DNA of 64,000 nucleotides. Origin: Clostridium_AT radicumherbarum (lineage in GTDB: Bacteria > Bacillota > Clostridia > Clostridiales > Clostridiaceae). This document shows positions 15,504 through 24,026 of the stretch, one piece after another; the first letter of the stretch is position 1, and every line of letters starts with the position of its first letter. The stretch lies in NCBI RefSeq assembly GCF_045310525.1, contig NZ_JBJHZY010000001.1:1956666-2020665 (forward strand). Reading direction: 5' to 3'. A program made the translations under genes and the position numbers. The notes under the pieces are model-generated. The model worked only from the letters and a program-made list of their open reading frames with translations. It was not told where the DNA came from and made no database searches.

Positions 15504-16493
15504 TTATTTAAATTGAACTCCATTTACTTTAGGGGTTAAGACTGAGAATTTAAAGCCTTGGCCCTTTAAGCCTTTTATAATGTCAGGAAGAGCCTGAGCG
15601 GTAGTTGTTTTTGGTTTGCTGTCATGCATTAGTATAATTGCCTGTTTTTTATTTTTGGATCCATTTAAAACTTCATTTATAATTTTATCTTTAGCTTGAG
15701 TAAGAACGGATGCATCTGTAGAATCCACGTTCCAATCAAAGTATTTAATGCCTATCTGTTTTTCATACTTTGTAAGTTTATCCATGAAATCCACTCCACC
15801 ATAGTTATAACTTACATGGTTATTTGACCCCCCCGGAAAGCGAAGTATTTGTGTCCTAATGCCGGTAATTGCAAATAGAAAATCATCTAACTTTTGCTTA
15901 TCATTATTAAAGCCCTCAATTGTCTTATAGACTGCTGCATAATCGTGTGAATAGGTGTGATTTGCAAGAGTATGTCCCTCATTTACTATTCTCACATATA
16001 TAAGCTTACTTTCTGGATGTCCATTAACAAAAAAAGTAGCTTTAATATTATTCTCTTTCAGTATATCAAGAATTTTAATGGTGTTATCAGATGGGCCATC
16101 ATCAAAAGTTAAATAAGCTGTTTTGTCAGTTCCGGTATTAGTAGCAGTTTGATTACTTGCATTTGCAGCTTCTAATTTCTTTTTCAAATCAGCATTCTCA
16201 TTTTGTAATTTATTATTACTTTCTATTAGCTTTTGGCTATTTAAATTCAGTTCTTCTATTTTTGAATTTAGCTCCACATTTCTTTCTCTAAGGTCATTTC
16301 CCTCATTAAGCAGCTCTTTATTAGTTATCATTAAATCAGTTATTTCAGAATTTAGTTTTTCATTACTTTTAGAAAGCTCAGCTGTTTTATCACTTAATAA
16401 ATGTATTTGTTCCTTACTTTTATAATCTGAAAAAGTAAATAATGAACATAATATGATTGCCATAGCTAAGATCTGCTTTCTATAAACTATCAT
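15504..16493 (-). CDS. Membrane-anchored polysaccharide deacetylase (NodB domain)
   Basis: A 329-aa protein: N-terminal membrane anchor (about 6-22), a long Ser/Asn/Leu heptad coiled coil (about 26-110), then a NodB catalytic domain. The metal Asp pair and motif 1 are TFDDGPS (129-135); motif 2 is NHTYSHDY; later come RFPGGSNN, DWNVDSTDA and ILMHDS. It should remove acetyl groups from GlcNAc of peptidoglycan or a related wall glycan outside the membrane. The coiled coil suggests a spacer or dimerisation arm. ATG 16493 follows GGGGTG. Monocistronic and divergent from the 30-codon gene. Confidence 0.9.
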   Translation of the reverse strand: MIVYRKQILAMAIILCSLFTFSDYKSKEQIHLLSDKTAELSKSNEKLNSEITDLMITNKELLNEGNDLRERNVELNSKIEELNLNSQKLIESNNKLQNENADLKKKLEAANASNQTATNTGTDKTAYLTFDDGPSDNTIKILDILKENNIKATFFVNGHPESKLIYVRIVNEGHTLANHTYSHDYAAVYKTIEGFNNDKQKLDDFLFAITGIRTQILRFPGGSNNHVSYNYGGVDFMDKLTKYEKQIGIKYFDWNVDSTDASVLTQAKDKIINEVLNGSKNKKQAIILMHDSKPKTTTAQALPDIIKGLKGQGFKFSVLTPKVNGVQFK

Positions 16494-16719
16494 AACACCC
16501 CATCCTACAGAATTTTTATTGGTTTATGTAATATTTTCTGAAGGTTTATAACTAGGAGATGTTAAAAAAATATCTAGATGAGAGAAGATTTCAAAAATGT
16601 TTGTCCTAATCCTAAATTCAAATATACTAATACATATTATGCAGTAAGGATTTGTTTGGTTTATACATGGAAAAAATATTATTTTTTATCCTCTTCTCTT
16701 CATATTATCTACACATTTC

Positions 16720-16760
16720 TATGCTAAAATTTCAATACAAGTTATACAAGGAGGTGTCAA
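16720..16760 (+). promoter_or_regulatory. Extended -10 promoter and strong Shine-Dalgarno of the small peptide gene
   Basis: TATGCTAAAAT (16720-16730) contains an extended -10 (TGC-TAAAAT). No good -35 is visible. An AAGGAGGTG Shine-Dalgarno follows at 16748-16756, ideally placed for the ATG at 16762. Confidence 0.5.
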
Positions 16761-16761
16761 A

Positions 16762-16854
16762 ATGTTTGGTACAGCTTTAGCTCAATGTATACATATGTGT
16801 GGTTTTCACGGGCAAACTCTGGCAGAATGTATAAAAATGATGATATCTATGTAG
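16762..16854 (+). CDS. Putative 30-aa Cys/His-containing peptide
   Basis: A short reading frame of 30 codons with an ideal Shine-Dalgarno (AAGGAGGTG, 5 nt spacing), an extended -10 promoter upstream and a strong terminator about 135 nt downstream. The peptide begins MFGTALAQC and contains CIHMCGFHGQT and AECIKMM, giving three Cys (9, 13, 23) and two His (11, 16) in an otherwise hydrophobic, helix-prone sequence. I do not recognise a family. Metal binding, membrane association or a signalling role are all possible. The complete expression signals are the main reason to call it a gene. Confidence 0.55.
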   Translation: MFGTALAQCIHMCGFHGQTLAECIKMMISM

Positions 16855-16985
16855 TAAGACTTTATAAGAATTTAATACTAATTCATCAGCTTATAAACTA
16901 TAATAGATTTTTAGACATGGATTATGTCAATAATTTAAATTAAGAAGAGTTTGATCCTTGTAAATAATTTTTTTAACTACATAGA

Positions 16986-17024
16986 ATAAACAAAAGCTTG
17001 GTTTTTAATCAAGCTTTTGTTTAT
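16986..17024. terminator. Bidirectional terminator
   Basis: AAACAAAAGCTTG (16988-17000) pairs perfectly with CAAGCTTTTGTTT (17010-17022). It can end the small-peptide transcript (plus) and the DUF3189 transcript (minus). Confidence 0.8.
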
Positions 17025-17113
17025 GATTTCTTATATTATTCTTATAAACATTTATTATTATTATAGACATTAGCTTTTATCTTTGTTGAAGTAACCAGTA
17101 TAGTAATTAAATA

Positions 17114-17626
17114 TTATTTCTTCTTAAATTCATTATTATCCAAAATAATAACCTCTGACTTATCTTCCTCTGCTTCCTTCTTTGTATGATTTACAAGTTT
17201 TATAATGTTCTTATAGGATTGTTTTGCTCCCTTTACAAGCAAGGGCACTCCTATAAAATCAATTTTTAGCCACCTAGAGAATAATCCACCAAAGGTCATT
17301 GGTAATGGAACAGTTGGTGAAGTATTGGAAAATATAATTTTCTCATTTAATAGGTCTTCTTTATGAAGCATTGAAGCTAAATTATATAAACCTGGAATTA
17401 AAACCTTTGAACGTCCCCTACCTACAACATATACTTTGTTTCCATCCTCATCAGTTCCATAATGAAAGAGTTCACCACGATTTCCATATTCCAACTTGTT
17501 AAAGTTAGGCAATTTTAGTATTTCATCCTTAGTTGGCTCTCGGGTTTCATCCAACATTTTTAAGTGATAAGCAATTGCTAATATGGATGAGTGGGTTCCC
17601 CCATAGCAATTATATATGTATATCAT
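17114..17626 (-). CDS. DUF3189 family protein
   Basis: A 170-aa protein with the DUF3189 signature at its start (IYIYNCYGGTHSSILAIAYH) and mid-protein blocks GRGRSKVLIPGLYN and FSNTSPTVPLPMTFGG. The C-terminus is charged. The family is common in spore formers and has no assigned biochemical activity that I know of. ATG 17626 follows AGGTGA. It stands alone between the small peptide gene and the PHP gene. Confidence 0.82.
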   Translation of the reverse strand: MIYIYNCYGGTHSSILAIAYHLKMLDETREPTKDEILKLPNFNKLEYGNRGELFHYGTDEDGNKVYVVGRGRSKVLIPGLYNLASMLHKEDLLNEKIIFSNTSPTVPLPMTFGGLFSRWLKIDFIGVPLLVKGAKQSYKNIIKLVNHTKKEAEEDKSEVIILDNNEFKKK

Positions 17627-17749
17627 TTAAATCACCTGATTTCATATTTTTTAGCTTTCTTTTAATAATTGTAGTATTTTCATTAAAAATTGATATTAAA
17701 CATATTTTCTCTAATATCTTAAATATTTCTACAATCTTTTATGAATAAA

Positions 17750-18505
17750 TTAATTTCTTAATAATTTCATGAGTGTATGGGCACTTCCATTAGCATTAAG
17801 AATATCATCATCTGTAAGGCCTGCCATAGAAGCAATATCATAAGCTCTACCAAAATTCCCTACATCCTCAGATTTGTGTGCATCACTTCCCAATGAAAAT
17901 TTAACACCCATCTTCTTTAATTTTTTTATTGTTTCTATATCCATATTCCTATGGCCTCTGTTAATTTCCAAAGCGGTATTACTTTCAATTGCAACTTTAC
18001 CAATTTCCATAATATCTGGATTAACATGCTCTAATGGATGATTTAATATAGTAATATCGTATTTTTTAATAGTATTAATTGCAGCTTCTGTATAGTTCTT
18101 AAGTAAAAGTGGATTATGTAGTGCTCCAGGATGATACCCTACACAAATTATATCAAGGAAATCAATTATATTATCATTAACATCTATATCTCCTTTTCTA
18201 CTGATAATATTACATTCTACACCAAGAAGAATCTTAAAGTCATTTTCCTTTAATAATGAACTATTATTCAAATCATCAAATATTTTACGTAATTCTTTAT
18301 ATTGATTTAGTTTCATTCCGAATGTAATATGCCTATAACCATGGTCTGTTATGGCAATTTCCTTTAACCCTTTTTCTATTCCAGCTTTAACATTAGATTC
18401 AATGCTACCTTTAGCATGTTCTCCAAAAATAATACTATAAAATGGAATATGCCCTTTTGCAATATTAGTATGAGTATGATAATCAGCAATAATCTTTAAG
18501 CTCAT
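17750..18505 (-). CDS. PHP-domain metal-dependent phosphatase (YcdX-like)
   Basis: A 251-aa PHP-family hydrolase. The metal-site motifs are all present in order: DYHTHTN near residue 8, ITDHGYRH near 54, GVECNI near 95, CVGYHPG near 126, LNHPLEH near 155, and GSDAHKSEDVG near 205. The closest pattern is the YcdX group of trinuclear-zinc phosphatases; the substrate is unknown. A GGAG Shine-Dalgarno precedes the ATG. It lies just downstream of the holin-like gene, separated by a hairpin. Confidence 0.86.
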   Translation of the reverse strand: MSLKIIADYHTHTNIAKGHIPFYSIIFGEHAKGSIESNVKAGIEKGLKEIAITDHGYRHITFGMKLNQYKELRKIFDDLNNSSLLKENDFKILLGVECNIISRKGDIDVNDNIIDFLDIICVGYHPGALHNPLLLKNYTEAAINTIKKYDITILNHPLEHVNPDIMEIGKVAIESNTALEINRGHRNMDIETIKKLKKMGVKFSLGSDAHKSEDVGNFGRAYDIASMAGLTDDDILNANGSAHTLMKLLRN

Positions 18506-18536
18506 TTTATTATCTCCTTAGAAGTAAATTGCATTT

Positions 18537-18568
18537 TTTAAGGGCACTCAAAATGAGTCCCCTTAAAG
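18537..18568 (-). terminator. Hairpin between holin-like and PHP genes
   Basis: A 13-bp stem with one C.C mismatch, TTTAAGGGCACTC (about 18537-18549) / GAGTCCCCTTAAA (18555-18567). The minus-strand side is followed by A-rich sequence, so it may be a pause or processing hairpin rather than an efficient terminator. Confidence 0.4.
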
Positions 18569-18570
18569 TT

Positions 18571-18945
18571 TTACATTGCTCTTCCAGGTATTATGGCATC
18601 TATAATACCTATTACTATAGCTGCCAGTATTGCTCCTATTATTGATGTTGTCATATTTGGTACAAAAAATTGTGCTATATAAATTATAATAACTGATATA
18701 ACAAACCCTTTAAATCCTTTTCCAAAAGGTGATGCATCAACTTTCATAAAAGATTCAACTAAAACATCTAATACTGTTATTACTACGGCAGCTATTAAAA
18801 AAGACCATATTCCACTAATAGAAAAACCCGGGGTGAGATATGAAGTTACCACCAAAACTAAAGCAACTAAAACAAATCTTCCAATCCAACCAAAAAAACT
18901 TCTTCCATTTGACGCTTCTCTGTTTTCATTACCATTATCTCCCAT
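18571..18945 (-). CDS. Phage holin family IV / YvlD-like membrane protein
   Basis: A 124-aa protein with a hydrophilic N-terminal 20 residues and four membrane segments (about 23-43, 46-64, 78-97, 100-119). The GF(S)ISGIWSF and AAIVIGIIDAIIPG blocks fit the YvlD/phage_holin_4_2 family, a chromosomal membrane-protein family despite its name. The role is unknown, possibly envelope stress. There are no phage genes around it. The Shine-Dalgarno is AGGAGG. Confidence 0.83.
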   Translation of the reverse strand: MGDNGNENREASNGRSFFGWIGRFVLVALVLVVTSYLTPGFSISGIWSFLIAAVVITVLDVLVESFMKVDASPFGKGFKGFVISVIIIYIAQFFVPNMTTSIIGAILAAIVIGIIDAIIPGRAM

Positions 18946-19227
18946 AAATATTCCTCCTAAAAAATAAAGTTATTTACATTAACAGTATTCCCAAATATCA
19001 AAAAATAAATTAATGCTTGTGTGTAAATAAGATTATTTTTAATAGCATTTTAAGAATTCAAATATATAAATTGCTTATGTAATGCTTATGAACCATTTTA
19101 TTTTGTCCCTATTTTTAAAATTAATTAGATATATAACTATAAGAGGAACATATTGAATAAGATGTTTATAAGTTGTAAAAAATAAGATAAACTATGATTT
19201 TGATTATATGAGAGGTGGTATATATAC
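18946..19227. other. Divergent intergenic region upstream of the molybdenum hydroxylase genes
   Basis: 282 bp of AT-rich sequence between the holin-like gene and the molybdenum hydroxylase operon. It has a GAGAGGTGG Shine-Dalgarno for the large subunit. I see no Moco-type aptamer and no clear operator here. Confidence 0.5.
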
Positions 19228-21573
19228 ATGAGTAATATGAATGGCATTGGTGTAAATATACCAAGGAAAGAAGCTTTGGACAAAGTAAATGGCACAGCCA
19301 AGTATACTGATGATACGATTTGTCCAGGGATTTTACATATAAAAATACTAACAAGTAGTTTCGCTCATGCGAATATTAAATCAATTAATATATCTGAAGC
19401 TAAGGTGTCGCCAGGAGTTCAAGCTGTGATCATAGGAAATGATATTCCAATACTCTGTGGATCAATTATAGAAGATAGACCCCCAGTAGCCATAGATAGG
19501 GTCCGTTATTATGGTGAACCTATTGCAATAGTTGTTGCTAATAGCGAGCAGGAAGCAATGAGAGCCTTAAAACTAATCAATGTTGAATATGAGCCATTAC
19601 CTATAATTAATTCAATTGAGGATGCCTTAAAGCCAAATGCTGCCAAAATACATGAAAAATTAATGGATTATAAAAAAGTGGTTGAGGATGTTTATCCTGA
19701 AGAGAATACCAATATCTTAAATAAAGTACAAATAAGAAAAGGTGATATTATTAAAGGTCTAGCTGAAAGTGAAGTTATTGTAGAGGAAACTTTTTCACTA
19801 CCACAGTCAGATCATGTTGCAATGGAAACAAGAAATGTGAGAACTCAGATTATGTATGATGGAAGAATAATAATTTATGCTTCTTCCCAAGCTCCCTACT
19901 CTGTTAAGAAATATATAAGTAATTTTTTTAATGTTCCAGAAGGAAATATAATTGTAAAAGTACCATTTGTTGGTGGATCCTTTGGCGGTAAGACTACCTT
20001 ACAGCTGGAAGTTATCGCTTATATTGCTTCAAAGGCAGTAAATGGCAGAATGGTTAAGATAGCTAATACGCGGGAAGAAGATTTTAAAACCTCACCATGT
20101 AAAATTGGGCTTGAAGCAAACTTAAAAATGGGAGCAACTAGAAATGGAATTATAAAAGTTCTTGAAGCCAGTTATATGGTTGATAACGGGGCTTATGCAG
20201 ATACAGGTCCACGTATTGCCAAAGCCATTGCAGTTGATTGTACTGGTCCATATAATATTGAGAATGTATGGTGCAACTCAATTAGTGTTTATACAAATCA
20301 TACTTATGTTACTTCTTATCGGGGATTTGGTCATGCAGAATATACTTTCTGTATTGAGCGAATGATTGATAAATTAGCAGCGAAGCTTAATATGGATCCC
20401 CTTGAATTAAGGATTAAAAACTGTATAAAACCTGGACACTACACACCTACACAGGTAAAAATGACTATTAGTAATATAGGAAATCTTGAAGGTTGTATAA
20501 GTAAATTAAAGGAATTAATAAAATGGAATGATGGACAAATAATAAAAACAAAAGAAGGATTGATAAAAGCCAAAGGAATGGGCTGTTTCTGGAAAACATC
20601 TGATTCTCCTACCAATGCTGTTTCTGGAGCTTTTCTAACTTTTAATACAGATGGCAGTGTAAATCTTAATTGTGGCGCTGTTGAAATTGGTCCAGGAATG
20701 AAAACAGCTTTAGCACAGATACTTGCTGAAAAATTAAAAATGAATGTAGCTAGAATTTTTGTTATGATGGGAGTAAATACTCAAGTTTCCCCTGAACATT
20801 GGAAAACAGTTGCAAGTACCACAACCTTCATGGTTGGTAGAGCAGTTATTAAAGCAGCTGATGATCTCATAAACCAATTAAAGAGCTTAGCTGCTGTTGT
20901 AATGAAATCACCACCTGAAGACCTGGAAGTTGCAGAAGAAAAAGTGTATTTAAAACAAGATCCAGAAATATACGTATCCTTTAAAGACTTAGTTGATGGA
21001 TATAAATATTCAAACGGCTTATCAGTTGAAGGGCCTATACTAGGTCGTGGTAGTTTTATAATGAGCCATATTACTCAATTAGACAAGGAAACTGGGAAAG
21101 GCAAACCTGGATCCTCATGGACAGTAGGTGCTCAAGCAGTTGAAATTGAGTATGATCCAATTAATTTTACCTATAGGCTAATAAAATCCATAACTGTTAT
21201 AGATGCAGGTAAAGTTATTAATCCGCGAACTTCAATAGGATTGTTAATGGGTGGAATGAATATGGGATTTGGATTAGCTACCAATGAAGAGTTTATTTAT
21301 GACAATGCTGCAATTTTACAAACAACTTCTCTACGTACCTATAAACCAATGAGATTTGGTGAAAATCCAGAATACATAATTGAGTTTATTGAAACTCCCC
21401 AGATCGATGGACCCTTTGGAGCTCGCGGCCTTGCAGAACATGGTATAATTGCAATTCCAGCAGCATTTGCTAATGCTTTGTCACTTGCTGCTGAAGATGA
21501 ATTTGATTATCTGCCAATTACACCAGAAAAAATTTGGAAGACTAAAACTGGAGGAAAATATGATACCCTTTGA
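19228..21573 (+). CDS. Molybdenum hydroxylase large subunit (xanthine dehydrogenase/aldehyde oxidase family)
   Basis: A 781-aa molybdopterin-binding catalytic subunit. The small a/b-hammerhead domain is at the N-terminus (VPRKEALDKVNGTAKYT in pattern). Cofactor loops include VGGSFGGKT near residue 253, YRGFGHAEYTF near 373, and GAVEIGPGMKTALAQ near 490. The catalytic Glu of the family is kept (Glu737 in FGARGLAEHG). The enzyme hydroxylates an aldehyde or N-heterocycle using water; the substrate (xanthine, nicotinate, another purine or other) is not readable. First gene of a three-subunit operon in the order large, FAD, 2Fe-2S. Confidence 0.92.
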   Translation: MSNMNGIGVNIPRKEALDKVNGTAKYTDDTICPGILHIKILTSSFAHANIKSINISEAKVSPGVQAVIIGNDIPILCGSIIEDRPPVAIDRVRYYGEPIAIVVANSEQEAMRALKLINVEYEPLPIINSIEDALKPNAAKIHEKLMDYKKVVEDVYPEENTNILNKVQIRKGDIIKGLAESEVIVEETFSLPQSDHVAMETRNVRTQIMYDGRIIIYASSQAPYSVKKYISNFFNVPEGNIIVKVPFVGGSFGGKTTLQLEVIAYIASKAVNGRMVKIANTREEDFKTSPCKIGLEANLKMGATRNGIIKVLEASYMVDNGAYADTGPRIAKAIAVDCTGPYNIENVWCNSISVYTNHTYVTSYRGFGHAEYTFCIERMIDKLAAKLNMDPLELRIKNCIKPGHYTPTQVKMTISNIGNLEGCISKLKELIKWNDGQIIKTKEGLIKAKGMGCFWKTSDSPTNAVSGAFLTFNTDGSVNLNCGAVEIGPGMKTALAQILAEKLKMNVARIFVMMGVNTQVSPEHWKTVASTTTFMVGRAVIKAADDLINQLKSLAAVVMKSPPEDLEVAEEKVYLKQDPEIYVSFKDLVDGYKYSNGLSVEGPILGRGSFIMSHITQLDKETGKGKPGSSWTVGAQAVEIEYDPINFTYRLIKSITVIDAGKVINPRTSIGLLMGGMNMGFGLATNEEFIYDNAAILQTTSLRTYKPMRFGENPEYIIEFIETPQIDGPFGARGLAEHGIIAIPAAFANALSLAAEDEFDYLPITPEKIWKTKTGGKYDTL

Positions 21574-22402
21574 TTTTGAATACTATAAACCAGATAATGT
21601 TGAAGAAGCTGTTAATTTATATAGGTCGTTACATGAAAGCGGGAAGAAGCCTTTATATTATGGTGGAGGTACGGAAATTATTAGTATGGCAAGAGCTTAT
21701 AATGTTGAAACTGGCGCAGTAATTGATATAAAGGGCATTCCAGAATGTAATATTCATGAAATAAGAGAAAATAGCTTGGTTATTGGTTCTGCAGTTACAC
21801 TAACACAAATAGCTGAGTTTAATTTATTTCCAATATTAGGATTAACAGTACAAAGAATAGCTGATCATACCATACAAGATAAAATTACTCTTGGTGGAAA
21901 TATAGCAGGAACAATTATATATCACGAAGCTGTACTTCCTCTTTTAATATCTGATGCTAAGGTTATTATTGCTAATTCAAACGGAAGAAAGCAGTTTTTG
22001 TTAAAGGATATATTTGATAAAAAAATACACCTTAATAACAGTGAACTTATTGTAAGTATATCCTTAGATAGCAGGTTTCTTTCACTGCCTTATTTACATG
22101 TAAAAAGGACTAAAAATGATAAGATAGATTACCCTTTAATTACAATGGTTGCTCAAAAAGATAGTAATTGGATAAATATTGCATTTAGCGGCCTCTGCAG
22201 ATACCCATTTAGATCTGCTATAATTGAAGATTATTTAAATGATAATAACTTACCTCAAAATAAAAGGATCAATAATATAATCAATAATATTCCAGCTGAT
22301 ATATTAGATGATTTAGCAGGAACTTCTGATTTCAGAAAATTTACGCTGCAAAAATTGCTTATTGAAGTTTTAGAGAAGCTGGGGGGATGCAATAATGCTT
22401 AA
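21560..22402 (+). CDS. Molybdenum hydroxylase FAD-binding subunit
   Basis: A 280-aa subunit of the CoxM/XdhB type that passes electrons from the Fe-S centres to the final acceptor. The FAD-binding signature YYGGGTEII is near residue 34, and TLGGNIAGTIIYHEAV near 112. The ATG at 21560 overlaps the end of the large-subunit gene by 14 nt and has GGAGGA just upstream, giving translational coupling; a longer in-frame extension upstream would lie inside the large-subunit gene and is rejected. It overlaps the 2Fe-2S subunit gene by 8 nt. Confidence 0.9.
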   Translation: MIPFDFEYYKPDNVEEAVNLYRSLHESGKKPLYYGGGTEIISMARAYNVETGAVIDIKGIPECNIHEIRENSLVIGSAVTLTQIAEFNLFPILGLTVQRIADHTIQDKITLGGNIAGTIIYHEAVLPLLISDAKVIIANSNGRKQFLLKDIFDKKIHLNNSELIVSISLDSRFLSLPYLHVKRTKNDKIDYPLITMVAQKDSNWINIAFSGLCRYPFRSAIIEDYLNDNNLPQNKRINNIINNIPADILDDLAGTSDFRKFTLQKLLIEVLEKLGGCNNA

Positions 22403-22871
22403 GATCTCTGGTAAAACAATAATAAGTTTAAATATTAATGATGAAGATAGAGAAGTTGTTGTTAAACCATCAGATGTTTTATTATATACACTTCGTGAGA
22501 ATTTAGGCCTAACTGGGACTAAGCAAGGCTGTGAAAATGGAGACTGCGGCGCTTGTACAATTCTTATTGATGGATGGCCCATAAAATCTTGCTTAATGCT
22601 TACGGTTGAAGCAATAGGTAAGAAAATAACTACAGTTGAAGGTTTAATAAATGAGCCCGTACAAACAGCTTTTGTAGATAATTGGAGTTTTCAATGTGGA
22701 TATTGTACATCGGGATTCCTTATGGTTTGTCATGCCTTGTCTAATATACATGCAGATGCAAATGACCATGTTATAGAGCAATGGCTGCAATCTAATCTCT
22801 GCAGATGTACCGGTTATGAAGAGATAAAGGATGCTATTAAATCTGTATTAGCATCTAAAAATACCAAATAA
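22395..22871 (+). CDS. Molybdenum hydroxylase 2Fe-2S subunit
   Basis: A 158-aa electron-transfer subunit with two 2Fe-2S clusters. The plant-type ferredoxin cluster uses Cys46, Cys51, Cys54 and Cys66 (CENGDCGAC...C). The helical-bundle cluster uses Cys101, Cys104, Cys136 and Cys138 (CGYC...CRC). Length and motifs are standard for the CoxS/XdhC type. A GGGGGGATG Shine-Dalgarno lies within the FAD subunit gene. Last gene of the operon. Confidence 0.95.
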   Translation: MLKISGKTIISLNINDEDREVVVKPSDVLLYTLRENLGLTGTKQGCENGDCGACTILIDGWPIKSCLMLTVEAIGKKITTVEGLINEPVQTAFVDNWSFQCGYCTSGFLMVCHALSNIHADANDHVIEQWLQSNLCRCTGYEEIKDAIKSVLASKNTK

Positions 22872-22889
22872 TTTAGTAAATAATAATAT

Positions 22890-22943
22890 AAAATGCATAG
22901 TATAATTGAATTTTTATTCTCAAGACTAACTATGCTTTTTTTA
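22890..22943 (+). terminator. Terminator of the molybdenum hydroxylase operon
   Basis: GCATAGT (22895-22901) pairs with ACTATGC (22929-22935) over a long loop, followed by TTTTTTT. The stem is short but the U-tract is strong. Confidence 0.6.
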
Positions 22944-22945
22944 AT

Positions 22946-23776
22946 TTATATAATATCCTCCATTATCTTATCTAAATTAATCATTTCATTAAAAAAGATT
23001 TTTTTATGAATGCTTATAATATAATCAATATTTTCATTGGGTATTGTAATATTACCCTCTTTTTTGTCATTAATATAATTTATTATTTTTATTTGTTCAA
23101 AGGTAAATGAAAGTGTAGAGATTAAATTTTCTAGTTTATTTCTTAGCGGAATATACTTTGAGTTATGCCTTAATTCTTTTATATATATCTTTAGCTGTTC
23201 TTTCATTGTATTTAGATGTGATTCTATACTATCCAGCTCATTTTTACCTTCATAAAAATCTTTCTTTTGAGCTATAAGTAACAAACTTTCTTGTATACCT
23301 TTTGACTCTTTTTTAAATATTTTTATCATATCTGGATTAAAAACATAATTGTTTACAATTGTTGTTATACCTATGCCTATAAATGTATCAAGGAGTCTAT
23401 TAAAACTATAATCAATGGCCGAAAATCCTTTAGTACCCACGATAATGGAACAAAATACAAGACATGCAATAGATGTAGTACTATCCCACTTGAGATAATC
23501 ACAAATATAAACAATTAATATTACTCCAATTCCAACAAGTAATACAAGCATATTCTGAGCTGGAGCAATTACAAGTAGAACACCAATTAAGGCTCCAATG
23601 ATGCTGCCAATGATTCTGTTAATTCCAAATTTAATAGTTTCTCCAAAGAAAGTTGATATTGGCATTACAGCAGGTAGTAAAACAAAAAACGGAAATTTAA
23701 GTTTTAATAAAGTAGAAACTAGCATACATAATGAAGCTGAAAGTCCAACTCTAATTGCTTTTCTTTTTAATTCCAT
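22946..23776 (-). CDS. FUSC/aromatic-acid-exporter-like membrane protein
   Basis: A 276-aa protein. The N-terminal half (about 1-140) has five to six closely packed membrane segments with the FUSC/ArAE pattern (GLSASLCMLVSTLLKLKFPF, FGINRIIGSIIGALIGV). The C-terminal half is a soluble helical domain. I start at ATG 23776 (AAGGGG about 9 nt upstream), not 20 codons earlier, where the frame would run into the YIEGIA-partner gene. Possible export of aromatic or other organic acids; the substrate is unknown. It is the last gene of the YIEGIA cassette. Confidence 0.78.
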   Translation of the reverse strand: MELKRKAIRVGLSASLCMLVSTLLKLKFPFFVLLPAVMPISTFFGETIKFGINRIIGSIIGALIGVLLVIAPAQNMLVLLVGIGVILIVYICDYLKWDSTTSIACLVFCSIIVGTKGFSAIDYSFNRLLDTFIGIGITTIVNNYVFNPDMIKIFKKESKGIQESLLLIAQKKDFYEGKNELDSIESHLNTMKEQLKIYIKELRHNSKYIPLRNKLENLISTLSFTFEQIKIINYINDKKEGNITIPNENIDYIISIHKKIFFNEMINLDKIMEDII

Positions 23777-23804
23777 AACTTTATCCCCTTCTTCAATATG
23801 ATAA

Positions 23805-24011
23805 TTACTTCTTTGTAATAACCATATAATCTCCACAATTAAGCTGAACGACTTCTGCTCTTAAAGCCCTTGAAATATCTATAGTAATTTGTTTTTGCTC
23901 TTCTATATTATTAGCAACTAAAATTAAAGGATTACCATTTTGTGCTCTATCTTTAGATAATGTTATGTAAGCTGCTATTTCATAGCCTGTGTTATATGAA
24001 CCAGATGCCAT
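23805..24011 (-). CDS. Capping complex subunit for YIEGIA
   Basis: A 68-aa protein matching the small partner always found beside YIEGIA proteins in spore formers (MASGSYNTGYEIAAYITLSK at the start, then ALRAEVVQLNCGDYMVI). The start is ATG 24011; a TTG 9 nt upstream is too close to the AAGGG Shine-Dalgarno. It lies 15 nt after YIEGIA. The biochemical role is not established to my knowledge; a spore role is inferred from the taxonomic spread of the pair. Confidence 0.8.
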   Translation of the reverse strand: MASGSYNTGYEIAAYITLSKDRAQNGNPLILVANNIEEQKQITIDISRALRAEVVQLNCGDYMVITKK

Positions 24012-24026
24012 AATACTCAATCCCTT

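Noticed and set aside
18571..18945. Prophage inferred from the holin-family protein
   Set aside because: The family is chromosomal in many Firmicutes and there are no other phage genes nearby.
18946..19227. A second Moco riboswitch upstream of the molybdenum hydroxylase
   Set aside because: None of the signature boxes seen upstream of tupA are present here.
21449..21559. N-terminal extension of the FAD subunit inside the large-subunit gene
   Set aside because: A GGAGGA site immediately before ATG 21560 and the family's usual length place the start there; the extension reads low-complexity sequence in the wrong frame of the large-subunit gene.
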